From NCBI RefSeq assembly GCF_000758305.1, contig NZ_CP009458.1:682001-746000 (forward strand): DNA of 64,000 nt, written 5' to 3'. The notes beneath the pieces are model-generated. The model worked only from the letters and a program-made list of their open reading frames with translations, searched no databases and was not told where the DNA came from. Below, one piece after another: positions 47,117-56,242 of the stretch; position 1 is the stretch's first letter, and every line of letters begins with the position of its first letter. Origin of the DNA: Cedecea neteri. Its GTDB lineage: Bacteria > Pseudomonadota > Gammaproteobacteria > Enterobacterales > Enterobacteriaceae. The position numbers and the translations under genes were made by a program.

Positions 47117-47476
47117 TCAGAAAGTGAGTACAACGTCGTACTGGTTTAATTTTTCCCTCAGCACATCAGGTGCCAACACTTCAGCATCAATAACCCAGGA
47201 TGCCTGATCCGAAAGCCCTCTTTCCCTTAATGACGCTGCGCAAAGGAAGCACTGTTCGATATCATACAGCGGCAAAATGCGGAAGGTGGCGATGTAATCC
47301 CTGCCCAGTACTTTGGCAGGCTGTTGCCCCGGCAGCAGTTGTAAAACACCATCGCCAACAAAGAACACGCCGATATCTTCTGACAGGGCCGATGTCGCCA
47401 ATAAGGCGTCCAGCCCTTCCCGGCCAGCAGTGCTGCCGTGCGGCGCAGATCGAAAAACAAAAGCAACGCGCTTCAT
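47117..47476 (-). CDS. tusC: Sulfurtransferase complex subunit TusC
   Basis: 119 residues of the DsrF-like family, MKRVAFVFRSAPHGSTAGRE. Joins TusB and TusD in a hexamer. Its start overlaps the tusD stop by one base. Confidence 0.95.
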   Translation of the reverse strand: MKRVAFVFRSAPHGSTAGREGLDALLATSALSEDIGVFFVGDGVLQLLPGQQPAKVLGRDYIATFRILPLYDIEQCFLCAASLRERGLSDQASWVIDAEVLAPDVLREKLNQYDVVLTF

Positions 47477-47862
47477 TAGAACTGCACCATTCTTTCACAG
47501 GTAAGCGCGGCTTCTGCCAGCGCTCCCAGGCCACTAAGCGTAAAGCCAGGCTGGAGATTACTCACGTTGAGCCCCAAAGATTTGGCCTGTTCTTCATCAG
47601 TGACGCCGCGACGTAATGCCGCTGCCACGCAGATATGCAGTGCCACATCGTGCTGCGCGTTCAGGCTCTGCCACTCGCGGACAAGGTCAACCTCATCGCT
47701 TGCCGGGGCGGTCAGCTGATTGGCGTTATAAATCCCCTCACGGTAGAAAAAAACGCTCTCAAGCGTGTGTCCTTCCGCCAGCAACGCCCTGGCAAACAGC
47801 AATGCGCTGCTCGCCTGCTGCGTCCCATAAGCCGGGCCAGTGACCATCAAGGCAAAGCGCAT
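47476..47862 (-). CDS. tusD: Sulfurtransferase complex subunit TusD
   Basis: 128 residues of the DsrE family. Carries the active Cys78 (ALHICVAAALRRG), which holds the persulfide. Begins MRFALMVTGPAYGTQQASSA. One-base overlaps with yheO upstream and tusC downstream indicate coupled translation. Confidence 0.96.
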   Translation of the reverse strand: MRFALMVTGPAYGTQQASSALLFARALLAEGHTLESVFFYREGIYNANQLTAPASDEVDLVREWQSLNAQHDVALHICVAAALRRGVTDEEQAKSLGLNVSNLQPGFTLSGLGALAEAALTCERMVQF

Positions 47863-48590
47863 TACTTATCCTGACCGAGGAAGTCGCCGTTTTTGAACTG
47901 GCGAATGTAGAGATAAACGGTATGTTTGGAAATGTTCAGCCGATCGGCAACCTGGTTGATGGCATCTTTGATGTCGAAGATGCCTTTCTCATAGAGGTTG
48001 AGCACTATCTGGCGGTTCTTGGCGTTGTTTGAGACGTTGCGATCGGCATTCACTTCTTCAATCGTGAATTCCAGCGTTTGCATCACAAGATCCTCTACGG
48101 AGGACGCAAAGTTCACCGAAGATGGGACTTCCTGATCCTGCGTTTCTGGTGGAATGAAGGTCGACATGATCTGGGAGAACGGCACGTCGAGATTCATGTT
48201 AATGCAAAGCAAACCAATCACCCGCTGGTCACGGTTGCGGATCGCAATCGTCACCGACTTCATCAGTACGCCGCTTTTTGCGCGAGTGAAGTAGCATTTA
48301 GAGACGCTGCTGTCGGCACCGGTCATATCGTGCAGCATGCGCAAAGCCAAATCGGTAATTGGCGAGCCTATTTTTCGCCCGGTATGTTCACCATTAGCGA
48401 TACGAATGGCTGAACATTTCAGGTCCTGCAGGGAGTGCAGAACGATTTCGCAATGGGAGCCAATCAGCATCGCTAACCCGTCCACGACCGCTTCATAGGA
48501 TTTTAATATTTCGAAGTCGGTTTGTTCAAAAGGACGCTGGTCCAGCAAATCAAGTTCACTGGTTTCGTTGGTTAAAAGCGAATTGGACAT
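47862..48590 (-). CDS. yheO: YheO-family predicted DNA-binding regulator
   Basis: 242 residues. N-terminal PAS-like YheO domain (about 30-145, with GSHCEIVLHSLQDLK and CSAIRIANGEHTGRKIG) and a C-terminal helix-turn-helix (KDAINQVADRLNISKHTVYL, about 205-224). Ligand and targets unknown to me. Overlaps tusD by one base, so it lies at the head of a yheO-tusDCB operon. Confidence 0.92.
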   Translation of the reverse strand: MSNSLLTNETSELDLLDQRPFEQTDFEILKSYEAVVDGLAMLIGSHCEIVLHSLQDLKCSAIRIANGEHTGRKIGSPITDLALRMLHDMTGADSSVSKCYFTRAKSGVLMKSVTIAIRNRDQRVIGLLCINMNLDVPFSQIMSTFIPPETQDQEVPSSVNFASSVEDLVMQTLEFTIEEVNADRNVSNNAKNRQIVLNLYEKGIFDIKDAINQVADRLNISKHTVYLYIRQFKNGDFLGQDK

Positions 48591-48929
48591 GAAAAAATAC
48601 CACCCTCTCAGATTGATGACAAACGTCCGGACAACGGGGTTCTCGGGCGTTTGGGGTAAATCAGCAGACTTCGTCCATTATTTTTATTGCTGCAAATTGA
48701 GCGTGTTATGGATAAAAGACGTTGCCAGCAATTTACTCTAAAGAGAGCCTGTCGCGCTTTGATGGTGTCAGGGCAGACTCATACTCGATTGAAACGCTGC
48801 CCGCTAAGGTAATACAACGTAAGACGTGCTTTCCAGTCTTTATTCTCCTCATTACACGTGGGGGGAATAAACACCGGCGGCAAAAACAAAACCGCCGCCC
48901 GGTGGGCGGCGGCTCAAACAACCTGCTAA
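48591..48929. other. Intergenic region between fkpA and yheO (no gene found)
   Basis: 339 bases holding the fkpA terminator at its right end on the minus strand and the upstream region of yheO. A plus-strand frame at 48722-48943 runs into the fkpA terminator and end and lacks support. I see no convincing RNA gene. Confidence 0.6.
48880..48913 (-). terminator. Terminator after fkpA
   Basis: Very GC-rich stem CCGCCGCCC / GGGCGGCGG with a three-base loop, then TTTTGTTTTT on the minus strand. Confidence 0.92.
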
Positions 48930-49757
48930 TTACTTGCTTTTAGCAGCGTCAGCAGCTTTAGCATCTGCAGCAGCGGCTGGCTTAGCGTCAGCTTTTGGCG
49001 CTTGTTTAATGTCCAGCAGCTCAACTTCAAATACCAGCGTAGAGTTGGCAGGGATCCCCGGCACGCCGGTTTTGCCGTAAGCCAGTTCTGGTGGAATTAC
49101 CAGCTTGATCTTGCCGCCTTTCTTGATGTTTTTCAGGCCTTCGGTCCAGCCAGGGATAACACCATCAAGGCGGAAGGACAGTGGCTCACCTCGGGTATAA
49201 GAGTTATCAAACTCTTTACCGTCGATCAGCGTACCTTTGTAGTTAACCACAACGGTATCGGTATCCTTCGGCGCATCACCAGTACCGTCTTTCTCAACTT
49301 TATACATCAGGCCGGTAGAAGAGGTTTTAACGCCTTTCTCTTTCGCGAAAGCATCACGGAAGGCTTTGCCTTTGTCCGCGTTCTCTTTAGCGTCTTTCTC
49401 CATTTTCTCCTGAGCGGAGGCTTTTACGCGAGTCTCAAACGCCTGCAGAGTTTGTTCAATTTCCTGGTCAGACAGTTTGCTCTTATCCGCAAATGCATCC
49501 TGTACGCCCGCGATCAGCTGAGCTTTGTCCAGGGTGATCCCCAGTTTCTCTTGCTCTTTCAGGGAGTTTTCCATGTAACGCCCGAGCGATGCGCCCAGTG
49601 CATAGGCAGCTTTCTGATCGTCGTTCTTAAAGGCCGCTTTGCTGTCAGCCTGAGCCGCAGGTGCATCTTTCGCAGCAGCAGGCGCCGCAAAAGCAGGGGC
49701 ATTAAGGGCAACGGCCATTGTGGTCGCCAGAAGCGTTACTTTAAATAATGATTTCAT
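48930..49757 (-). CDS. fkpA: Periplasmic FKBP-type peptidyl-prolyl isomerase and chaperone
   Basis: 275 residues. Signal peptide of about 25 residues (MKSLFKVTLLATTMAVALN..AFA|A). Helical N-terminal dimerisation domain (about 40-140), then the FKBP domain with VVVNYKGTLIDGKEFDNSYT, GVIPGWTEGL and IPPELAYGKTG. Ala/Lys-rich tail, slightly longer than in E. coli (270 residues). The ATG at 49757 gives the signal peptide; the longer frame does not. In E. coli this gene is under sigma-E; I could not place that promoter here. Confidence 0.95.
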   Translation of the reverse strand: MKSLFKVTLLATTMAVALNAPAFAAPAAAKDAPAAQADSKAAFKNDDQKAAYALGASLGRYMENSLKEQEKLGITLDKAQLIAGVQDAFADKSKLSDQEIEQTLQAFETRVKASAQEKMEKDAKENADKGKAFRDAFAKEKGVKTSSTGLMYKVEKDGTGDAPKDTDTVVVNYKGTLIDGKEFDNSYTRGEPLSFRLDGVIPGWTEGLKNIKKGGKIKLVIPPELAYGKTGVPGIPANSTLVFEVELLDIKQAPKADAKPAAAADAKAADAAKSK

Positions 49758-49987
49758 CCATTTCTCCAAGGGCCGGGGCCTCTCACCCCAGGGTTTCAAA
49801 TAAACTAAGTGACGTACTATAACGTCGTGAAAGAAATCTACACAATCTCTCAGCGAGTTATCGAGTCAAATTGAGATTCTTTTTGTTTAAAGAAGTTTCC
49901 TTCAACGTGCTTCTGCGCTGTAAAGCTTGGTCATTTTCAGTAAAATCACCGCATATTGTCCATCGCGCAGGCAAAAGAGGAACCGCC

Positions 49988-50206
49988 ATGCACACTAAAT
50001 CCACCGAACAACGGCTGGAAGATCTCGAGAGTCGTCTCGCATTTCAGGAGATTACGATTGAAGAGCTGAACCAGACCGTGACGGCGCACGAGCTTGAGAT
50101 GGTCAAACTTCGCGAGCATTTCCGCCTGCTGGTTGAAAAGCTGAAGGCAAGTCAGCCGTCGATGATCGCTTCAGAGTCCGAAGAGACGCCACCGCCGCAT
50201 TACTGA
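49988..50206 (+). CDS. slyX: SlyX protein
   Basis: 72-residue coiled-coil protein (residues 5-53, heptad-like Leu/Glu pattern), ending in ETPPPHY as in the family. Function unknown. GAGGA precedes the ATG at 49988; the longer frame from 49871 has no ribosome site. Convergent with slyD, with a shared terminator. Confidence 0.93.
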   Translation: MHTKSTEQRLEDLESRLAFQEITIEELNQTVTAHELEMVKLREHFRLLVEKLKASQPSMIASESEETPPPHY

Positions 50207-50215
50207 ATAACAGAT

Positions 50216-50246
50216 GTAAAAAAGGCCGCTAATGCGGCCTTTTCTC
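50216..50246. terminator. Bidirectional terminator between slyX and slyD
   Basis: AAAAGGCCGC / GCGGCCTTTT stem, T tails on both strands. Serves both convergent genes. Confidence 0.88.
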
Positions 50247-50257
50247 TTTCACAGCGA

Positions 50258-50842
50258 TCAGTGGCAACCACAGCCGCCGTTACCGCAACCACCTTTACCA
50301 TGCTCGTGGCCATGGTCGTGATCGTGGCCGTGACCACCGCAGCAACCATCGTGATCGTGGTCGTGATGATGGTCGTGCTCACCGTGAACGTGACCATGGG
50401 CCAGCTCTTCAGCAGTCGCTTCGCGGATAGCAACAACTTCCACGTTGAATTTCAGGTTCTGGCCAGCCAGCATGTGGTTACCGTCAACCACAACGTGCTC
50501 GTCTTCCACTTCGGTAATTTCGACCGGCACTGGACCCTGATCGGTTTCCGCCATAAAGCGCATACCAACCTGCAGCTCGTCAACGCCCATGAAGACGTCT
50601 TTCGGTACGCGCTGCACCAGATTTTCGTCGTACTGACCGTAAGCGTCGTTCGCGCCCACTTCAACGTCAAACTTGTCGCCAACTTCGTGACCATCCAGCG
50701 CCGTTTCCAGGCCAGAGATCAGGGAGCCGTGACCGTGCAGGTAGTCCAGCGGCGCGCTCACCGGAGACTCATCGACCAACACACCGTCTTCTGTACGTAC
50801 CTGATAGGCCAGGCTGACCACCAGGTCTTTTGCTACTTTCAT
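50258..50842 (-). CDS. slyD: FKBP-type peptidyl-prolyl isomerase and nickel-binding chaperone SlyD
   Basis: 194 residues. FKBP domain split by an insert-in-flap (about 70-130), with VSLAYQVRTEDGVLVDES near the start, and a C-terminal metal-binding tail of about 45 residues very rich in His, Gly, Cys and Asp. Acts in nickel delivery to hydrogenases and in prolyl isomerisation. The tail is the part most likely to differ between species. Confidence 0.97.
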   Translation of the reverse strand: MKVAKDLVVSLAYQVRTEDGVLVDESPVSAPLDYLHGHGSLISGLETALDGHEVGDKFDVEVGANDAYGQYDENLVQRVPKDVFMGVDELQVGMRFMAETDQGPVPVEITEVEDEHVVVDGNHMLAGQNLKFNVEVVAIREATAEELAHGHVHGEHDHHHDHDHDGCCGGHGHDHDHGHEHGKGGCGNGGCGCH

Positions 50843-50940
50843 GATATCTCCTGAACGAGCGTAGGGAAAAAACTGGCGCCGATTGTAGCGGAAATCTGCG
50901 CCGCTGTACCCTCTAGCTTAAAAAAAGCTGCTGCATCTCG

Positions 50941-51141
50941 CTAGTCGGGATGGAAAATCCCTATCACTTGCTCCTGCTCACGAACGTGCTCGCGAACCTG
51001 CTTATCGGCTTCACGCATCTGATGGCCGCACTTAACGCACTCAACGATATCAACATTGTTCTCACGCCATAGCGCGAGGGAATCCTTAGCCTGACACTTA
51101 GGGCAAACCGCCCCGGCAATAAAACGCTTACGCACTGACAT
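50941..51141 (-). CDS. yheV: Small zinc-ribbon protein YheV
   Basis: 66 residues with two CxxC pairs (CPKC and CVKC, about residues 13-16 and 35-38), so it likely binds zinc; ends QEQVIGIFHPD as in the family. The ATG at 51141 follows AGGTGA. 11 bases after kefB; probably cotranscribed with kefGB. Function unknown. Confidence 0.92.
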   Translation of the reverse strand: MSVRKRFIAGAVCPKCQAKDSLALWRENNVDIVECVKCGHQMREADKQVREHVREQEQVIGIFHPD

Positions 51142-51152
51142 TGGCTTCACCT

Positions 51153-52958
51153 TTATTCAAATTCGTCCCAGCCGTCCAGCTGCCGACGCTCTTGCTGCAT
51201 TTCACGCTCAAAAATATCTTCCAGTTCACGCCGTGCTTCCCGCACCCTGGAAATCTGCGCGCTGTCCGTGTGAATTGGCATCAATTCACGCAGCATACGC
51301 ATATCCAGCCGACGGAAATGCAATTGAGCTCGATGCGCCTGGTGCGGATGCATACCCAGCGTGAGCAAGGCCTTACGCCCAAGCTCAAGGGCGCTTGAGA
51401 ATGTTTCACGCGAGAACAGCTTAACGCCGGCCTGCAGCAATTCATGTGCTTCCACGCGGCCGCGAGCGCGCGCCAGTATCGCCAGATGTGGAAAGTGTTG
51501 TTGACAGAGGTGGACAATCCGCATTGTATCTTCCGGCTCATTGCAGGTGATAACAATGGATTTGGCCTCTTCCGCTCCCGCCGAACGCAGCAGTTCCACT
51601 TCCGTCGCATCGCCGTAATACACTTTATAGCCGTATTTTCTCATCAGGCTCACGGCGCTAATATCCCGTTCAAGAACGGTGATACGCATCTTATTCGCCA
51701 TCAGCAGGCGGCCAATCACCTGACCAAAACGCCCAAACCCGACGATGATGACCTGCGGATGGTCATCCTCAACGTAAGGCGTCTCCTCAGTTTCCTCGCC
51801 GGGATTAAAGCGCCGGGCAAGAATCGCATCAACGCCTTTCATCAGCAGCGGCGTGGTCATCATCGACAGCGTCACCGTCACCAGCAGCAGCGGCATTTGA
51901 TCGCCCTGGAACAGCTTCTGCGAAGCCGCCGCGGAAAACAGCACGAAGGCAAACTCGCCGCCCTGGCTTAGCACGCCGGCAAACTGCAGCCGCTCAGAGC
52001 TGCGCAAACCATAAACCCGCGACAGGCCGTACAAAATGGTGGCTTTCACCGCCACCAACGCAACCACGCTCACGGCAATCCACAGCAAATGGGTGAACAA
52101 AACACCCAGGTTCAGCGCCATGCCGACAGAGATAAAGAACAACCCCAGCAGCAGGCCTTTGAACGGATCGATGGCAATCTCAAGCTCGTGGCGATATTCG
52201 CTTTCTGCCAACAGCACGCCAGCCAGAAACGTCCCCAACGCCATTGAAAACCCAAGCGCCTCCATAAACAGCGCCGAGCCAAGCACCAGCAAAAGAGAAG
52301 CGGCGGTAAAGACTTCACGCACCCCAGAACCGGCAATAAAGCGGAAAACAGGGCGAAGCAGATAGCGCCCGCCCAACAACATGCCGATAAACGCCAGCGC
52401 CTTCAGGCCGACTTTAATCCAGTCTGTATGATCGTCGCCGTTTCCGGCCAGCAGTGGCACCAGCGCCAATGCAGGGATCACCGCCAGATCCTGGAACAAG
52501 AGTACCGAAAAGCCTAACTGCCCGGACTCACTGCGGTTCATGCTTTTATCGCGCATCAGCTGCAGCGCCATCGCCGTGGAGGACATCGCAAGGCCGATAC
52601 CGCCCACTACCGCAGCCTGCCAGGAGAAATTCGTCAGCATCAGCAGGCCCGCGAGCACCACCGCGCTGAGAATGACCTGCGCCGCCCCAACGCCAAAGAT
52701 AGAGCGCCTCAGTTGCCATAGCTTCGACGGATTCAGCTCCAGCCCGATGATAAACATCAGGAACACCACGCCCAGCTCAGAGAAGTGAAGGATCTCATCA
52801 ACATCGCTGATAAACCCTAAACCCCAGGGGCCAATGGCGATACCTGCCAGCAAATAGCCCAATACAGCGCCGATGCCTAAACGTGCGGCTACGGGCACGG
52901 CAACCACCGCAGCGAAGAGAAACAGTACCCCCGCCAGCAGTAAATCAGACCCTTCCAT
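51153..52958 (-). CDS. kefB: Glutathione-regulated potassium-efflux antiporter KefB
   Basis: 601 residues, the same as E. coli KefB. N-terminal CPA2 transporter domain (about 1-380; MEGSDLLLAGVLFLFAAVVA, FLMFIIGLELNPSKLW), then an RCK nucleotide-binding domain (VIIVGFGRFGQVIGRLL) that binds glutathione and its adducts to gate K+ efflux during electrophile stress. The start overlaps the kefG stop in TGATG, so the antiporter and its ancillary protein are coupled. Confidence 0.96.
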   Translation of the reverse strand: MEGSDLLLAGVLFLFAAVVAVPVAARLGIGAVLGYLLAGIAIGPWGLGFISDVDEILHFSELGVVFLMFIIGLELNPSKLWQLRRSIFGVGAAQVILSAVVLAGLLMLTNFSWQAAVVGGIGLAMSSTAMALQLMRDKSMNRSESGQLGFSVLLFQDLAVIPALALVPLLAGNGDDHTDWIKVGLKALAFIGMLLGGRYLLRPVFRFIAGSGVREVFTAASLLLVLGSALFMEALGFSMALGTFLAGVLLAESEYRHELEIAIDPFKGLLLGLFFISVGMALNLGVLFTHLLWIAVSVVALVAVKATILYGLSRVYGLRSSERLQFAGVLSQGGEFAFVLFSAAASQKLFQGDQMPLLLVTVTLSMMTTPLLMKGVDAILARRFNPGEETEETPYVEDDHPQVIIVGFGRFGQVIGRLLMANKMRITVLERDISAVSLMRKYGYKVYYGDATEVELLRSAGAEEAKSIVITCNEPEDTMRIVHLCQQHFPHLAILARARGRVEAHELLQAGVKLFSRETFSSALELGRKALLTLGMHPHQAHRAQLHFRRLDMRMLRELMPIHTDSAQISRVREARRELEDIFEREMQQERRQLDGWDEFE

Positions 52959-53512
52959 CAACGCCCTCCCATCTGCAGCGGATTCGCCAGCCACTCACCA
53001 TAGGCTTTCGCATGGCTTTGCAGCTCCGGCTTAGACTGGCGGCGCGCCCAATAAACGATAATCGGCATCAGCCAGTGCATCTTGCACATCGCGGCGGTGA
53101 GTTCAAACGGTCGCAAAATTTCGGTTAAAGGAAAGCGGTTATAGCCGTCATAGCGATAGGCCCCTTCCGGCTCACCGGTGGTGATCACGCTGCGCCAGTA
53201 CTTTCCCGCCAGCGCGTTGCCTCCGATGCCGCTGGCAAAGTCCCGACTTAAGACGCGATCCATCCACTCTTTCAGCAACGCAGGGCAGCTGTAGGTATAG
53301 AGAGGGTGTTGAAAAACAATGACATCGTGCTCCAGCAGCAATGACTGTTCGTGATAAATATCGATAAAGAAATCGGGATAGTGCGCGTAGAGATCGTGCA
53401 CGGTCACATTTTCAAGCTGCAGAGCCGGCTGAAGCAAAACCCGGTTAGCCACCGAGTCCTGGGATTCCGGATGGGCATACAGCAGCAAAACTTTCGGCGG
53501 CTGCGACATCAT
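52958..53512 (-). CDS. kefG: KefB ancillary protein KefG (NQO1-like flavodoxin fold)
   Basis: 184 residues. Flavodoxin-like quinone reductase fold, with PKVLLLYAHPESQDSVANRV at the start and FQHPLYTYSCPALLKEWMDR. Needed for full KefB activity. The ATG at 53512 (MMSQPPK) matches the family; the frame is open for nine codons further upstream. One-base overlap with kefB. Confidence 0.95.
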   Translation of the reverse strand: MMSQPPKVLLLYAHPESQDSVANRVLLQPALQLENVTVHDLYAHYPDFFIDIYHEQSLLLEHDVIVFQHPLYTYSCPALLKEWMDRVLSRDFASGIGGNALAGKYWRSVITTGEPEGAYRYDGYNRFPLTEILRPFELTAAMCKMHWLMPIIVYWARRQSKPELQSHAKAYGEWLANPLQMGGR

Positions 53513-53633
53513 TACCCTCCAGGGCGTCGTCATAGTCATTATTTTGGGCTACCATGCAGCCCGACCTGTTGCCCAGGCGACATGTTAACGAATTACAATG
53601 ACAATTTAACATACTCTGAACATACGGCGCTTT

Positions 53634-55538
53634 ATGATTGTTTTCTCCTCGTTACAAATTCGTCGCGGCACCCGCGTTCTGCTGGATAACGCCACCGCCA
53701 CCATCAACCCCGGGCAAAAAGTCGGCCTGGTGGGTAAAAACGGCTGTGGAAAATCCACGCTGCTGGCGTTGCTGAAAAACGAGATAAGCGCCGACGGCGG
53801 AAGCGCAAGCTTCCCCGGCAACTGGCAGCTTGCCTGGGTGAATCAGGAAACGCCCGCCCTTGCGATGCCGGCGATAGAGTATGTCATCGACGGTGACCGC
53901 GAATTCCGCAAGCTGGAAGCCGAGCTAAACGCCGCCAACGAACGCAACGACGGTCACGCCATTGCGCTGGTTCACGGCAAGCTGGACGCGGTAGATGCGT
54001 GGACCATTCGCTCCCGTGCCTCCAGCCTGCTGCACGGTCTGGGCTTCAGCAATGAACAACTGGAACGCCCGGTAAGCGATTTCTCGGGCGGCTGGCGCAT
54101 GCGTCTTAACCTTGCCCAGGCGCTAATTTGCCGTTCCGACCTGCTGCTGCTCGATGAACCGACTAACCACCTCGATCTGGACGCGGTCATCTGGCTGGAA
54201 CGCTGGCTGAAAAGCTACCAGGGTACCCTGATTCTTATCTCTCACGACCGGGACTTCCTCGACCCGGTGGTCGATAAAATCATCCACATCGAACAGGAAA
54301 ATATGTTCGAGTACACCGGCAACTATTCATCGTTTGAGATCCAGCGCGCGACCCGGCTGTCTCAACAACAATCAATGTACGAAAGCCAGCAGCAAAAAGT
54401 GGCCCACCTGCAAAGCTTTATCGATCGCTTCAAAGCTAAAGCGTCCAAAGCCAAGCAGGCGCAGAGCCGCGTGAAAATGCTGGAGCGCATGGAGCTGATT
54501 GCCCCGGCCCACGTCGATAACCCGTTCCACTTCAGCTTCCGTGCGCCAGAAAACCTGCCCAACCCGCTGCTGCGGATGGAAAAGGTCAGCGCGGGCTACG
54601 GCGAGCGGGTGATCCTCAACTCCATCAAGCTGAACCTTGTTCCTGGCTCACGCATTGGCCTGTTGGGCCGAAACGGCGCGGGTAAATCCACGTTAATCAA
54701 ACTACTGGCCGGTGAGTTACAGCCGCTGCAGGGTGATATTGGCCTGGCCAAAGGCATCAAGCTCGGCTACTTCGCCCAGCATCAGTTGGAATACTTGCGC
54801 GCCGATGAATCGCCACTTCAGCACCTGGCTCGCATTGCCCCACGTGAATTGGAACAGCAACTGCGCGACTATCTGGGCGGCTTTGGTTTCCAGGGCGATA
54901 AAGTCACGGAGCAGACGGCACGTTTCTCCGGCGGTGAAAAAGCCAGGCTGGTACTGGCGCTGATTGTCTGGCAGCGCCCTAACCTGCTGCTGCTCGATGA
55001 ACCGACGAACCACCTTGATCTCGACATGCGCCAGGCGCTGACCGAAGCGCTAATCGATTTTGAAGGCGCGCTGGTTGTGGTTTCGCACGACCGTCACCTG
55101 CTACGCTCCACCACGGACGATTTGTACCTGGTGCATGACGGCAAAGTGGAAGCTTTCGATGGTGACCTTGAGGATTACCAGCAGTGGCTGAGCGACCTGC
55201 AAAAACAGGAAAATCAGCCCGCTGAATCCGCGAAGGATAATGCCAACAGCGCCCAGGCCCGCAAGGACCAAAAGCGCCGTGAGGCCGAACTTCGCACGCA
55301 AACCCAGCCGCTGCGCAAGCAAATCACCCAGCTCGAAAAGCAGATGGAAAAGCTGAACGCCCAGCTTGCAGAGGTAGAAGAAAAGCTGGCAGACAGCGCT
55401 ATCTACGACCAGAGCCGTAAAGCCGAGATGAACGAATGCCTGCAAACGCAGGTAAAAGTGAAGTCGGCGCTGGAAGAGTGCGAAATGGAATGGCTGGACG
55501 CTCAGGAACAGCTTGAACAGATGCTTCAGGCCGACTAA
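53634..55538 (+). CDS. yheS: ABC-F subfamily ATPase YheS
   Basis: 634 residues, two ABC domains without membrane segments. Walker A GKNGCGKST near residue 35 and GRNGAGKST near residue 345; signatures SGGWRMR and SGGEKAR; Walker B LLLLDEPTNHLDLD twice. A linker between the domains is rich in Arg/Lys, and the C-terminal tail (about 520-634) is a charged coiled coil. ABC-F proteins act on the ribosome as translation factors. Divergent from kefGB. Confidence 0.96.
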   Translation: MIVFSSLQIRRGTRVLLDNATATINPGQKVGLVGKNGCGKSTLLALLKNEISADGGSASFPGNWQLAWVNQETPALAMPAIEYVIDGDREFRKLEAELNAANERNDGHAIALVHGKLDAVDAWTIRSRASSLLHGLGFSNEQLERPVSDFSGGWRMRLNLAQALICRSDLLLLDEPTNHLDLDAVIWLERWLKSYQGTLILISHDRDFLDPVVDKIIHIEQENMFEYTGNYSSFEIQRATRLSQQQSMYESQQQKVAHLQSFIDRFKAKASKAKQAQSRVKMLERMELIAPAHVDNPFHFSFRAPENLPNPLLRMEKVSAGYGERVILNSIKLNLVPGSRIGLLGRNGAGKSTLIKLLAGELQPLQGDIGLAKGIKLGYFAQHQLEYLRADESPLQHLARIAPRELEQQLRDYLGGFGFQGDKVTEQTARFSGGEKARLVLALIVWQRPNLLLLDEPTNHLDLDMRQALTEALIDFEGALVVVSHDRHLLRSTTDDLYLVHDGKVEAFDGDLEDYQQWLSDLQKQENQPAESAKDNANSAQARKDQKRREAELRTQTQPLRKQITQLEKQMEKLNAQLAEVEEKLADSAIYDQSRKAEMNECLQTQVKVKSALEECEMEWLDAQEQLEQMLQAD

Positions 55539-55549
55539 ACCCCAGGTTT

Positions 55550-55573
55550 TCCCTCTCCTCGCGGGGAGAGGGT
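55550..55573 (+). terminator. Hairpin after yheS, between convergent genes
   Basis: Stem CCCTCTCC / GGAGAGGG with a short loop; only a TTTA tail, so a weak terminator or a general transcript end. Confidence 0.5.
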
Positions 55574-55579
55574 TTACCC

Positions 55580-56182
55580 TCAGCGCCAGATAAGCAGCAC
55601 GCAGGCGGCGGTTAACACGCCCATGCTGACGTTGAAAATAGCCCAGGAACGACGGCTGCGCAGGAACAGGCCAATCAGGCTACCAAAGGCTATCCAGATA
55701 ACTCCGGCCACAATGTTGACCAGCGCAATCCCTAAGCTAATCATCGCCACGGAATGCAGGTAGGCTGCGCCTGCCAGGCTGAAACTGGCTACCGCGCCCA
55801 GCGCCATCAGCCAGGCTTTAGGGTTAATCACCTGCAGCAGGCCGCCCTGCCAGAAAGGTACCGGAGACGGCGGCGCCGCATCCGTCTCTAATCGCTCGTA
55901 TTTCGCGGTGCCAATTTTCCAGGCCAGCCACAAAAGGTAAACGCTCCCGGCAATCTTCAGGATAAGGTGCAGAGCAGGGTAAAGCAGGATTAAGCTACCC
56001 ACGCCAAAGGCAACAAGCACTAAAATGCACTGCATTCCGAGCATGATGCCAATCATCAGTGGCAGGCTGCGGAAGAAACCGTAATTCGCCCCGGATGCGG
56101 TAAGTAGCGTATTATTAGGGCCAGGTGTGATGGCGGCGACCCAGAGAAAGCCCAGCAACGAAAGAAAAAGCGTTAAGTCCAT
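55580..56182 (-). CDS. LysE/RhtB-family amino-acid exporter (probable)
   Basis: 200 residues, about six hydrophobic segments. LysE-family motif AAITPGPNNTLL near the N terminus (about residues 17-28), GQ..NPKAWLMALGAV in the middle. Likely exports an amino acid or a related small molecule; the substrate cannot be told. The ATG at 56182 gives the usual MDLTLFLSLLGFLW start; an in-frame GTG six codons upstream is the alternative. This gene is not between yheS and yheT in E. coli K-12 as I recall. Divergent from yheT across only 60 bases. Confidence 0.85.
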   Translation of the reverse strand: MDLTLFLSLLGFLWVAAITPGPNNTLLTASGANYGFFRSLPLMIGIMLGMQCILVLVAFGVGSLILLYPALHLILKIAGSVYLLWLAWKIGTAKYERLETDAAPPSPVPFWQGGLLQVINPKAWLMALGAVASFSLAGAAYLHSVAMISLGIALVNIVAGVIWIAFGSLIGLFLRSRRSWAIFNVSMGVLTAACVLLIWR

Positions 56183-56242
56183 GAATTGGGTGCTCCACAC
56201 CCGAAGAATAATTAGCGAACTAAACGAAACTAACAGTGTGAT

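Noticed and set aside
48722..48943. 73-codon plus-strand frame upstream of yheO
   Set aside because: Its 3' half reads through the fkpA terminator and into the fkpA end; no family match that I recognise.
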